The notes below the pieces were generated by a model, which was not told the origin of the DNA, searched no databases, and worked only from the letters and a program-made list of their open reading frames with translations. Below, one piece after another: positions 45,554 through 56,989 of a stretch of 64,000 bases of DNA. Origin of the DNA: Andrena cerasifolii (lineage: Eukaryota > Arthropoda > Insecta > Hymenoptera > Andrenidae); assembly GCF_050908995.1 (NCBI RefSeq), contig NC_135121.1:18414001-18478000 (forward strand). Reading direction: 5' to 3'. Position 1 is the stretch's first letter. Each line of letters starts with the position of its first letter. Both the position numbers and the translations under genes were made by a program.

Positions 45554-48048
45554 ATGGCTGACGACGTGAAGCCAGAAGTAATTAAAAAGACCCAAGATCT
45601 GCTTGGGAAGTATTTTAAGAAACCACCACTCACGGAGAAACTACTGAAGAAGCCACCGTTCAGATTTCTTCATGACATCGTGACAGCAGTAACGTATCCT
45701 TCCCACAATTCCTTTTTCTATCGTACAATAAAGCTTAATTAGCCCGTGCCTTTAAATTGACGAGTGGATGGCATCGTAGGTCATAAAGGAAACTGGTTTC
45801 TTAGATGGCTTATTCACCGCAGAAGAACTCAACTCTGAAAATATCAAAAATAAAGAAGAAAAGCTTGTTTATTTAACAAAGTTAATTGATGTTGTCAGTA
45901 AGTTAATTATCGTATCGGTGCACGTCACACTTAGCATTCTTACTTCTTCTCATCGAGGTGTACCGCACAATAATTTCAGAACTAACCACTGGTGCACATT
46001 TAAGCGTAAGAGCTAGTAAGATTATTTCAGGCCAGGAAGCGACCAAGACAAATGAGTTATTACAGGCAATTGGAAAGGCCTTAGATAAAAAGGTAACGTA
46101 GACGTAGTGTACTTTAACGTGTAATAGGAGAAAGAGCATAGAACTAAGAAGCTTCTTCAAAATTAGGTAAGCAGCGTGGAAGCTATCGAACATTATAAAA
46201 AGGGTTTAGAGAAAAATAAATCAACTTCGAGAACTAAAGCATCTGTAGGAAAAGATGAGAAGAAAGCATTGCCGAAGAATGTGTCTCAAAAAAGAGGCGC
46301 TACGAGCAAAGATAGGTCTGTGGAACAAAAGAGAAAAGCTTCTAGTGTAAATACCGCACGTGAGAATGAAGTAGAGACGCATAAGAATGAAACCCAAGAA
46401 TCTAAAAGAAAAGCCGAAGTCACGCATGTTCCACCAGCTGAGGTACATTGTAATGTCTTACGCTTAAGTTATAAAGATAGGAAATCTAATTAAAATTATA
46501 ACTTGTAGCCACCTCAAAATAATGTGCCTTCATCTGGTCATAGAAGAAAGTCTGCAGCTGTTAAATCTAAACATACCACGTCTTCTATACCTGCAACCGA
46601 GATCACTCCTTTGCAAGCCAACGTAAATGCAGAGAAGAAGGTAGATGAAAGCAGCAAACAAAAAGAATCTGAAAACACATCTAAGCAAGTACTACATACT
46701 GAAAACAGTGAATCTCAGAATCACATTCTGAATGTATCAGACACTATGCATTCAGAATCCAAGTTCGCAAGTAACACGGAAAATAATAAAATGACTGAAA
46801 ATGTAGCGAAAATGGAAAACAAAGAAAATGACGCCATGAATAATGACAGTTCTGTTCAGGATACAGAGAAATCTGATAATCTAATATCAAAAGTCCAAAG
46901 ATCCCAATTAGAAAACATCGAAGCAAGGTATCTCTTCATAAATTCTGTTTTTTAAAAGATTAGAATTTCATAGCAACTTAGTAAGACTTAGAACACTTTC
47001 AGTGTTCCGCAACCAAATTCTAGACCAAAAACTTCTTTACGCCCGCCTAGTGCAAGACCAATTAGCGCTAGGCCCGCAGCGCCTAGAATACGAGGGAAAG
47101 CAGAATTAATTGTTAACGAAGAGATACTGTAAGGATTGTCTTGGCTTCCCTTTTAACATACAGAATGTTATGAAAAACCTGTAGGCTATTATAAATCTCT
47201 TCCAGTACACCTATGGGGAATATTAGCGTCATTGTAGAAAATTCTGATGCTAAAGAAGACGACGACGCTGAGGATATGGTAGTTATGGAAACTAGAGGAG
47301 GCAGTGATTCCTTAGACAATAATGATACCTATAAAGCTGATAATCAATTAACACAAAAACATGGGCATCTTGTTGCCCAAATATTAGAAACGCAAAAGGA
47401 ACTGGTTAATAATGAAAATGTAGACGTGATACCTAAAAAAACGAATATTGTAAGGATATTTCGATTAATTCCTAAATTACTGTTCTTACTATCGTCCTAT
47501 TTGAATATAAAATGCTTTATGAACGGAAAATTGTTATTAGGCATGGGATACAAGTGCGAAACGTGATATAGTTACAAAGGAAGTCGACAAACTGCGGAAC
47601 ACGATACAAACCTTAACTCGTACAACGAATCCACTTGGAAAGCTATTAGATTATTTTCAGGTAGAAACGGTTTGCTCTTCAGTCTTTCATTTTATATTGT
47701 TACTGCCTCTAAGATATAAAATATATCATTCTCGCAGGAAGATGTGGAGATAATGCAAAAAGAATTATTGGAATGGAGAAGTCAATATCAACAAGTAAAC
47801 GAACAATTAAAATTAGAAAAGATGTAAGAACGTTTAGAATTGCTTAAGTACTAAACATTGCGTGTTCTACACGTAGTAAAGCATTTTTCTTTTTCAGAAA
47901 AACACAAGAATTAATAGAACCTATGAAAGAGACATTAAAAGAAATCGATCGTAACGTGGAAATGCAATTGGATAAAATATGTCAAGTAAAATCGCAAATA
48001 ATGAAAAATGATCAAAGGATACAAACATTATTAAACGGTCATGTTTAA
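45554..48048 (+). CDS. IFT54: IFT54 / TRAF3IP1, intraflagellar transport protein (10 exons, 595 aa)
   Basis: Exons: 45554-45688, 45780-45897, 45980-46092, 46167-46442, 46509-46927, 47003-47128, 47206-47449, 47541-47660, 47738-47823 and 47898-48048. All splice sites are GT-AG and the frame is continuous to TAA. The N-terminus (MADDVKPEVIKKTQDLLGKY, then PPLTEKLLKKPPFRFLHDI and ETGFLDGLFTAEEL) is the calponin-homology-like tubulin-binding domain of this family, to about residue 130. It includes KTNELLQAIGKAL, matching the family's RTNELLQ region. A long Lys/Glu/Ser-rich linker follows, with an Arg/Pro segment (PPSARPISARPAAPRIRG) before the conserved C-terminal coiled coil, about 478-595 (NPLGKLLDYFQEDVEIMQ). 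IFT54 is a subunit of IFT-B and acts in cilium assembly; in insects this means sensory neurons and sperm. The ATG has A at -3. Confidence 0.95.
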
Positions 48049-48333
48049 GCGTCGCTTTTGCTGTAATCCATACAATGAAAATATTTTTTGATACTTTTTA
48101 ACAATCCTGTTATGAACACAATACTTCTTTCAATTTAGAGTGTACATATTGTACATATATAAACTAGTATCGTATGTTACACAAAATGTAATATAAACAA
48201 TTACGACATGATTACAGTAACTCTATCTTATTTATTCGTCTTTGTGTAGATAGGAACCTTCATACAAAATATATAACTATATCATACAACTTAAAGATAT
48301 TTTTACACTTAACTGCATAACATTGGTTTCTCT
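48049..48333. other. 285-bp convergent intergenic spacer
   Basis: This lies between the IFT54 stop (+) and the RPAP3 stop (-). It is AT-rich and must contain both 3' UTR ends. An AATAAA on the minus strand at 48231-48236 fits RPAP3. For IFT54 only variant signals such as TATAAA near 48,158 are visible, so the two transcripts probably abut or overlap. Confidence 0.7.
48231..48236 (-). terminator. Candidate polyadenylation signal for RPAP3
   Basis: TTTATT on the + strand reads AATAAA on the minus strand, about 98 bp past the RPAP3 stop codon. The position is plausible but AATAAA is common in AT-rich DNA. Confidence 0.5.
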
Positions 48334-50515
48334 TCAGACTTCATATTTATTCCGTAAGGCTGTGACTTCTTCTTCGGACACATTCTCGATATTTTTGCAA
48401 TGGTCAAAGAGTATCTTTAAACCTAAAAATTCATAATAAATTATTTAAAAAGGAACAGTAGTAGTAATCAAAATATTTTAGGATCAGTGCGAGAATACTT
48501 ACTATCTTTCTCGCTGTTGCTGATAAACATGATGAGAGCTCTAAATCGCTTCACTTGACTAAGGTCTCTTAAATAACAAAATATGGGTTCTTTTCTTTTC
48601 ACAAATTCTACCTTTAAGACCTCCAATATTTCGTTAAAGATATCAGATTCCATAGAATCTTGAAATATCTTTGGCAAATTGTTCTCCGGCAATTTCTAGA
48701 ATTCAAGCTTTAGTTGTATTAAAATGAACATCTTTGACGCCGATAAATTCAATATATATCGCATGATTCTTACTTTCAAATACTTATATCTAAATTCTGA
48801 TGATTTATTTGTTTTCCAATTCATGACAAACTGTACAGCTGTTTTAGGAACTGGAGGTATATTTATGTTTTCTGAAGACTCGATAACTGTGTTAAGATCA
48901 TTACTTTTCTTAAACTCATCATCGGTATTCTTTGACTCTACTAGTTTACTTTCGTTACATAACGTCTTCTCATTTCCATGGTTGTATCCCATAGCGCCAA
49001 ATTCTACTTCTTTAACCGGTATTCTCGTCAATGACTTCTGTAAATAATACGCATTACAAGCGTTTATATTAAACGATTTTCAATTACTCGATCCTACCTT
49101 TGACCGCAAATGTGGTACCTTTTTAATAGGTTCTATTACAGCCACATCATTCCTCTCGGGTAACCAGTCAGGTATACGTGGATCCCGTTTTTCCGTTTTT
49201 GTAGCGGAATCTCCCGTAGGAGATACATCCGATGTATCAGACGTTTTCTGCTCTTTAGCGTGTTTAAAATCTTTAACCCGTTCAACATTTCTCTCATCCT
49301 CTTTACTACGCATACTGTCCTCCGTATCCGTAATTTCTGTTATTTGAATACTCTGAGGAGTATCGGACCAAATTTTCTCACCAATTTTTCTTTCGATTGA
49401 TGACGTTTCGGATGATGTCTCTGCGCTTTCTTCCAACGAAATGTCTGACTACGTAAAATAAGATAACTGGTGTATGGATAATAGTTGAATTAAGTATTTC
49501 GATAAGTTTTTCTCTTTTGTTCGTTACTTACCTCTGGGACCTTAATCTTGTTTCCAATTTTAAGAAGCATCACCTTCGCTTCCATGTTCAGCGGATCTAA
49601 TTGCAAGACTTTATCTAAGTCTTGTTTGGCTTCTTTATACTGTTGTAAATTCACTCTAGCTGTTGCTCTTCTATAATAAGCTTTCACATAAGTTTCATCC
49701 AATCGTATCGCTATAGTGCAATCTGATTCTGCAGAATGAAAACTAAAAGAACGTACAGCATTCTTGTGTGGTTAAAAATTTAAACCCATTATTCTTTTAA
49801 TTATCCTTAGAAGAAACTGCATACTTACTTGTCTAGTTTCAACTGGCAGAGTGCACGATTCGCATAAAATACAGCATCGTACGAGAAAGCTTTTATAGCT
49901 TGATTATAGCTTGCAATTGCTTTAGCCCATTTCTGTTGTTGCACAAAAATATTGCCTTCATTTTTATGCCTTGTTGCTACTTCATAACTCTCTTTTAATG
50001 CTTCTTTGCACGTAACTTCCTCGTCGGAATGATCTGATTGCTCTTCTTTCTCTACGTCCTTGCATGCTTTGTCCTTTCCGAAGAATTAATATTAGTATTT
50101 TCTACTTATACGAAGGCCGAAGTTTTTCTAAATATATCGTAAGTATCCATTAATTCTTAACATATAATAAGCGAAACTTACTTCGTCAAACTTTTCCCAA
50201 GCAGAATAATCGTACGATTTAATTCTTTTAGGTTTGTTGTCAGCTCCATTCTGTTTTCCTGAAGCCTTCTTCGTTTTACCTTTATTCTTACTTCGAACTG
50301 GAGGTACACTGGTCTGCGGATCAAGAATAAACGTAACTAAAATGAAGTATTTTCATTAACAAATCTTAATAACATACCTGACCACTTGTTTCCTTTTTCA
50401 GTTCCTCCTCTTTATGCTTCATTTGTTCCTCCCAGTTTTTCATATCAAGAAATTCTTTCTGCAAATCTTCTGCATTATCCTTTACTTGCTTCTGTATGAA
50501 AATTGATTGATCCAT
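48334..50515 (-). CDS. RPAP3: RPAP3 (spaghetti), Hsp90/R2TP co-chaperone (8 exons, 540 aa)
   Basis: Exons in transcript order: 50515-50378, 50313-50182, 50073-49829, 49742-49532, 49448-49098, 49037-48774, 48695-48503 and 48422-48334. All introns are GT-AG and the frame is open to TGA. The N-terminus is IQKQVKDNAEDLQ then MKNWEEQMKHKEEEL, the family's conserved opening. KRIKSYDYSAWEKFDE is the conserved segment before the TPRs. One block of about three TPRs spans residues 119-222 (FYANRALCQLKL, YVKAYYRRATAR, LDPLNMEA). An acidic Ser/Thr-rich linker follows, then the RPAP3 C-terminal domain from about 420 (PPVPKTAVQFVMNWK to VKRFRALIMFISNSEKD). One TPR block is as in Drosophila spag; vertebrate RPAP3 has two. 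The TPRs bind Hsp90/Hsp70, and the C-terminal domain binds RUVBL1/2 in the R2TP complex that helps assemble RNA polymerases, snoRNPs and PIKKs. The ATG at 50515 has A at -3. Confidence 0.95.
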
Positions 50516-51453
50516 GTTTGTAATTGTATGAGGATTTGAATAACAAATCAAGCCGAAACCATCGACGAATTGTCTATGCCGAAACGTTTGTAGATAGGCT
50601 TTCTATCTGTAAAGATTTTCGATGTCTGCTTAACTTGTTCGGCAGACGCCTTACAGATTCCGCCACATGTACGTTCCCCGTAGCGGTGACTGCTACCACA
50701 GGCATAGACAAGGTATAGAATAGACCTATCACCTTATGGGAATTCGTGTTCACATCATTAACACGTAGAGGCACGGTACTCTATGAAACACTTTTTGTTT
50801 TTAAACATCCTTCAGTTTCTGAAAAAGTCTTCTAAGTAACGGGTATATCTGAATGGAATCCTGTTAAATTAAAAGGCCTCCCACATGGTCCAGTAATCGA
50901 TGAAATTGATGCGCGAATTGAGAAATCACGAGATAATATGCACTATGCCATTCACACACTTCACTGAACCGATGAATTTCTCAGGGCTAGACAAACTTTT
51001 ATTTCACAATGCGGGTTTCAAAAGTAACTCGATTTGCAGTTGCATCCATGCACCACAAGACACTCATGCATCATGCAACTTTCTGCGAGACTTTTAAAAT
51101 TAGATTTTACTGTAAATTTCAGTGTTGGCGGTAAACTAATATTAGGGGCAAACGGAATCCAATTATTATTACTTCACTGGAATGATTAAACAGTGCATTA
51201 GGAACTTGTGGGAATATCAGTAACAGCGTGAATTTTTAATACTTTTCGGCGCACGATACGTGAAAGGGTTCACAAGGGTACGCAAAGTGCTAATTGCTCA
51301 TCTTGCAATTTATAGCTTGCACAGGCTTTGAAGAAATACTATTTCTGAGCGCCACAGTGTCTAGATCCACGAAATGGATTTTGGGGGAGAAATCCGCGTG
51401 AGTCGTTGACAAACCGAGCCAAAGTATACCGTAACAAAAGCCTACCCTCTTAT
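50516..51453. other. RPAP3 upstream region
   Basis: It should contain the RPAP3 promoter. A segment at about 50709-50744 (CAAGGTATAGAATAGACC, then TATCACCTTATGG) is an inverted copy of one at about 51630-51664. No other gene is recognised. Confidence 0.4.
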
Positions 51454-51794
51454 GTCAAACTCTCTCTCTAAACAAGTCACATGTACAGAAATACGCACAC
51501 ACCTTTCAGCATTTCAACACATTTCAGAGTAGTTGTTGAGTTGGACGCTGTTCATGAGCAGATGCCACTACATTCGGACCTCAAATTATCGGTCGGTAAT
51601 ACAGTTTGGGTAGCGACACCAACATCCATAAGGTGATAGGTCTATCCTATACCTCGTCTGTGTTTCAGGACTGAGTGTAGCGGCATCCGCTCATGAACAG
51701 CATCCAACTTAGGAACTACTCTGAAATGTGTTGAAATGTTGAAAGGTGTGTGCGTGCTTGCATACGTGTGACTTGTTTAGAGTAGTTTAACAGA
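51454..51794. mobile_element. Foldback element, about 340 bp
   Basis: Arms of about 135 bp are inverted copies. CTAAACAAGTCACATGTA on the left is answered by CTAAACAAGTCACACGTA on the opposite strand at the right. Next come matching CACACACCTTTCA, CATTTCAACACATTTCAGAG and GCTGTTCATGAGC blocks. The centre holds the repeated GGTCTATCCTATACCT segment. The class is unknown. Confidence 0.75.
51630..51664 (+). repeat. Dispersed 30-bp repeat (three local copies)
   Basis: ATAGGTCTATCCTATACC followed by TCGTCTGTG here recurs inverted at about 50709-50744 and partly, as GGTCTATCCTATACC then TAGTCTGTGA, at 52254-52280. All three lie within 1.6 kb upstream of RPAP3. Confidence 0.75.
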
Positions 51795-54343
51795 CTCATT
51801 TGTAAATCGCGGGTTTCGAATGACCTAATTTTACACTTCTTGAATTCTAATTCCTACCACACGTAGCGTTACAATCTGTTTCGAGGCTTCACCGGTAACG
51901 TTGCATGCGACACAAAAATGATAAAGGGGTTCTCCGACCCCCCAAACCGGTGACAGAAAAAATTAGTTGATAGCTCTATCCCACGGTGTAATAGAGAGGT
52001 GTTCTAAGCACCTTTACCCCAGCGATTTTGTGTGCCGATTTCTGTTTGGTTCCTCTGGTCGTCGCGAGAGGCGTCGTGATAAGAAATCCATGTACGCATG
52101 CATTTATGTGATTGTAGTAGTAGAGCTTTTAGTACATTATGTGCAGAAAGTCAGCCTTTTCTGCTTGAGCGCCAATCTAGCGGCCACCAGAAGAACTAGG
52201 ACGAAAAAGTCACACATTCTGAAAAGGAGTCGGAACACCTGTCTATTACTCCGTGGTCTATCCTATACCTAGTCTGTGAACTCGCCCCGTTTTTACTTTA
52301 CCAACACTTTAGTATTTATCGACTTTACCGACATCTGTACTTGAGTTGAATATAGTTCCCAGAGTCGCCGTTATTTGGCGTAGAGTGCGCGACAGAACCA
52401 TTGAGTTTTCACGAAGTCTATATTTCAAATTTAAATTCCCTTTCGCGACGGTGTCTTAGTAGACAAGAAAACTTTTCATCGCCAAATTGCTATTAACTGT
52501 ACAGTTCAAGTACTTCCTTCGATATGGACTATAAGAAGCCTCTATCTAATCTAAAACGATGGAGCAACGATAGACATTAGAGAAAATCTACAAAAGAGAC
52601 TTGCCGCACTCGACGAACTTGAAATCCAAAGCAGTTATCTCTACTCTCCAGCACGTCCACTCGACCCGCGATAAATTGAACTTTCACTGCCCCGGCAGAA
52701 TCACTTGCAACTATTTGAAGCGATTTCGATATCAATTCCAACCGGTACATCGCATGAGCGTAGCTAGGAATAAACTCGAAACGACCGGGCGACCGTTAAC
52801 GATGAACTTTCTTCGATGGAACGGGGCCCATAATCGTTTCCTGCTCGCAGCGTTACGCCGATAGCGATTCAGCTGGGCCCTGGGCGTCGGGGCGGATTAA
52901 CGCGGTAGCGGGGGCAACGGAGAAACGTTCCGTTGGCAGCATCCCGCTCGATTCCTAAGCAAAAGCGAGCAACTGGGCACTCGATCTAAGCGGTAATTTG
53001 CTCGTCGCCGGTTAATCGCGGCTATTAAATTTCCGATTACATCCGAGCCAATTTATCTCGCAATTTCGCGTGATCGGATCTCCTCGCGCCGCGGCCGCGC
53101 CGAGCGTCCGACGGGGTTGCAGCCGAGGGAAATTAAATGGAAACAGAAGGAAGAGGCGACAGAGGGAACGGGAGGGGAAAATAGGGAGGCACTCGGCGAG
53201 CGCAGTTCGTCGTAAGTAATTGCTTACTCGGCTGATACGGGGCGAGTACATTACGGATACGAACGGGTTTACGAGAAACCACGCGTTACGCGCACGTAAC
53301 GCGGCCGGTGGCAAGCGTGCAAATGAACACCGGTGAGAGCGTGGGTCTTTCACAGCGAAACGAACTGTCACGGTTTATGTACTAGCGACGAATCCTACGC
53401 GATTACGGCAGCTGCAGCTGCGACACTGCCCAGTCTTTCTGGCCCTCGGCACGTCCCACACGATGGAGGTCGTCTGGCGTGCGTGTGACACTCGCTGAGC
53501 TTCGCAGCGGATAGTTTCAAACACTCGACAGTGGTATCGTAATATAGGAGCTATCCAAACGAGGGTTCATCAAGTTTAGTCATGGACGAGATTCCTCGAT
53601 GTAAAATCCTTCGACTTGAAAGATCGTGGATGAAGTTTAGACTTCAAACTCTTCGCTTGGAGTTCCACGGTATAAAGTCTGCAGACTTGGAACTGTTCTA
53701 TGTTGGGTGTTTGAAGCGGGGCCCTTCGTTTGGGGACCACGATGCTACAGGATATTGGCTAGGTTAAAGGCGTAGCTTTACGGCGAGGTAATAAGAAGTT
53801 GTTAAAGAGTATAAGGCGAACGTTCCCAAGGGGCATCCTTAAGCCCCCTAATTGAGATATAAGAATGGTCGGTGGGGACTGGTCGTAAGAGAGCCCGTTG
53901 CAATAACCGCAATTTCGGTGCGCGAAATTCCGCGACGTACTTCACCCCGGTGTAATTTCCATCGTTCACGGTTAAATCGTGGCACATTTCGCGGCGCGGC
54001 TTCGCTGGATGCGTACGCTCGTAACCGTAACCCATAACCGAGTATCCATTCCCGAGGAACCGCAAACGCCACGTGTAATCCGATGCGATACGTGCACCGC
54101 TCCTCGACAAAGTATATTCCGCGGGCTGCCCGAGGAAAGAGGGATCCGCTCGTCGCCTGGCGAGCGCGAGCGCTCGCTTTCTTCGGCTCACGGTGCCCCA
54201 GCTACCACCATTTAATTTCAAGTCCAGATCAAGCTCGTGCACGCCAGGCTGAGGGGACTTTCACCTCCGCCGCGCAGCTTCCACGACTTTTCTGCTTCTG
54301 CAGTTTTCGGGCATTCGAGGAAGGGAGGTTTCGGGAGAATGCT
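51795..54343. other. Intergenic DNA, no gene recognised
   Basis: AT-rich to about 52,600, then GC- and CpG-rich. Frames of 60-146 codons overlap on both strands without recognisable domains. Confidence 0.4.
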
Positions 54344-54556
54344 AACAAGGGAAGATCCCGAACCAGAAAATTCAAAAAATTATGAAACTTTGTGAATACG
54401 TAGGGGATTTCCTCCTGATTACAACGCAGTTTTTGTTTGCTGCCCAAATTCACTCGCAGGGGGTGAAATTAACCCCTGAAAATCCGGTTATTTTCTGATT
54501 TTCTGTTATAACTCGTGAACTGTATAATAATTTTTTTACCAAATGCTAGATCTGTC
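54344..54556. mobile_element. Foldback family C, left half only
   Basis: It begins AACAAGGGAAGATCCCGAAC and follows the reference copy through CCTGATTACAACGCA and TTATAACTCGTGAACTGTA. It stops at ATGCTAGATCTG near the family centre, after which unrelated DNA starts. Another copy begins 70 bp later in the same orientation. Confidence 0.75.
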
Positions 54557-54628
54557 GTTTCTACCAAATGCGAGGATTGTCGAGGGAAATGAGCGCCGGG
54601 TTTCCGAGGGAAGTTGATATGGAAGCCT

Positions 54629-55064
54629 GACAAGGGAAGATCCCGAACCCGAAAATTCAAGAAATTACGAAACTTTGTGAATACGTAGGGGATTTCCTCG
54701 TTATTACAACGCAGTTTTTGTTTGCTGCCCAAATTCACTCGAAGGGGGTGAAATTAACCCCTGAAAATCCGGTTATTTTCCAATTTTCTGTTATAACTCG
54801 CAGACTGTGAGAGATAGAAAAAAAGTTTCAAGACAAAAGTTATTTATTTTGACTAGATCTATCATTGGGTAGAAAAATTATTTTACAATTCACGAGTTAT
54901 AACACAAAATCGGAAAATAACCGGGTATTCAGTGGTCAATTACACCCCCTTAGAGCGAATTTGGGCAGCAAACAAAAATTGCGATATAATCAGGAGGAAT
55001 TTCCCTCCATATTCACAAAGTTTTAGAATTTTTTGAATTTTCTGTTTCGGGATGTTCCCTTGTA
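54629..55064. mobile_element. Foldback family C, near-complete copy
   Basis: The left end ACAAGGGAAGATCCCGAAC is matched by ACAAGGGAACATCCCGAAAC on the opposite strand at the right end. The two halves are inverted around the centre near 54,850. The left half is almost identical to the partial copy at 54344-54556, including a TTCCTC-ATTACAACGCAG block, which suggests a recent local duplication. Confidence 0.8.
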
Positions 55065-55927
55065 AGTAGCGATCTTCAAGGGAAGGAACAGCGGCTGTAT
55101 GTTCTACTTATAAGATCGAAGTAATTAAAATGTTTCGAGGTGACAGCGTAAAAGAATTTAAATCTTAAACGACTCCGGGGCTAATTAAAATCTCTACCCC
55201 AGTTTGCCGCACACAAGTCCACACTGTTGTGCATTAATGGTGCACGAAATGAAGGGACTGAAAGGGAGATTCGTTACGCGGATGGAGCCCTGAAGCGATC
55301 CCTACTGATTTCTAAGCCACGTCGTATCGACAGCAGCGTAACCTACACAAAGGGATACTTTCCAGCGAGTCACGACTCGCGGGCGAGTCGCACACGCGTG
55401 CAGCCGATGCAAAAATCCGCTCTCCCGCATGAGATCGCCCGTGAATTTTTTCTTGTTTGTTCCAGCGGCCAGCTACCGGCTGCTGGTGCAGTACGCCCGA
55501 TCCAAGCGATCGCGGGGACCGAGGAGAAACCCGAACCCGGTTAAACTCTTTCTCTGCCCCCGCCTCCGTTTGTCTGCCAGCCAGTGCTGACATCGTTTTC
55601 GCGGCCTTCTACTCTCATTCGCCTGCTCTTGCTCGCTTCTAGATTCATCCTCTAACTCCTTCTCAATTCGACCGATCCTCGCGCGACGATCAGCCAAATA
55701 AGCAGATCTGTACATTGTACAATGATCTTTCCTAAAGGAAGTAAATATGTCTAAGAATTCTAAACTGCGCGTAGAAAGCTTTAGGCTTCTGTGCCTACAC
55801 CTGTACTGATAATTTACGTCTTCGTGTATCCGGAACTTCCATTGAACCTATACCAATCAACCAAGTAGTGCAGATAGTTCCCACTAATTTTCTACTACAA
55901 TTCATGTTTCAAAGGGTTCCATGCAAA
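55065..55927. other. Intergenic DNA, no gene recognised
   Basis: Overlapping open frames on both strands at 55227-55715 reach 105 codons but lack recognisable domains. Confidence 0.4.
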
Positions 55928-56989
55928 CTGGGGTGGCTCTTATTTATTCTTGGAAAATTTTTTTTCTCAAGATTTTCTTCGGGGCACCCTCTAGAATAGT
56001 TCCAATTAATTAAAAAATAATCCGTGTAAAGTTTGAGCTCGATCGGATAAAGGGAAAGGGTCCCTCTGAGTCCTTAAACATTTAAATCATTATTTAACAG
56101 CTCGCGAAGTCGATTTTATATAATATCCTCTAAGTTATTTATTAAATAAAACAATATGGCAAACAAAAGTTGTAGATCCAGACAAGGAGCAAGTTTTATG
56201 TTCTATTACTTTTTCTCGCGCGACAAATGGTTTTCGAAAAAAGTCCGAAAAACTAAGAAAATAAAACTTTTTTTCCCTGAAATTTTGAAAGTTTAAATGC
56301 TTCCAGAACACTTTTTATAAAATCGAAATCTTTTTATTATAGAAATATGCGACAAAGATAAAAAAAAAATTTTCTTATACTTAAGAAATTTTTTTTTTAT
56401 CTTATATACTCTATATCTATATCTATTTTTGCGAATTTCGGTCCCAAATTTTCAGGAAACACTAATGACATATATCATTAGCTGATATTAAGAAAACACT
56501 GAAAATAAGAAATTTTTTTTTTTATCTTTTTCGCATATTTCAGTATATCCCCCCTTGAATGTTTAAAAAATAGTCCTCGCAAATAAAAATTCCATTTTTT
56601 TGTTCGCCTTCATAAATAAAAAGTGTTCTAGAAGCATTTAAAATTTCAAAATTTGAGGAAAAGAAAGTTTTCTTTTTGTTTTTCAAACTTTTTTCGAAAA
56701 CCGTTTGTCGCACGAGAAAAAGTAATACAACATAAAAGATGCTCCTTGTCCGGATCTACAACTTTTGTTTGACAGATTTTTTTATTTAATCAATAACTTG
56801 GCGGATATTATACAAAATCAACTTCGCGAGCTGTTAAAAAATGATATAAATGTTTAAGGGCCCAGGGGCACCCTTTCCCTTTATTAAATCAAGCTCAAAC
56901 TTTACACGAATTGTTTTTTAATGAATTGGAACTATTCTTAAGATACCTCGAAGAAAATTCAATAGTAAAAAATAAGAGCCAGACTCCCA
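55928..56989. mobile_element. Near-complete 1.06-kb palindrome (foldback element)
   Basis: Left and right halves are reverse complements of about 500 bp each around a centre near 56,458. Paired blocks include TGGCTCTTATTT at both ends, GTAAAGTTTGAGCTCGAT against ATCAAGCTCAAACTTTAC, AACAGCTCGCGAAG against CTTCGCGAGCTG, and GTTGTAGATCC against GGATCTACAAC. It is AT-rich, especially at the centre, and has no coding frame. No clear target duplication is seen at the edges. Confidence 0.85.

Noticed and set aside
54229..54738. Two frames beginning with the same MNLGSKQKLRCN peptide
   Set aside because: Both are translations of copies of foldback family C.
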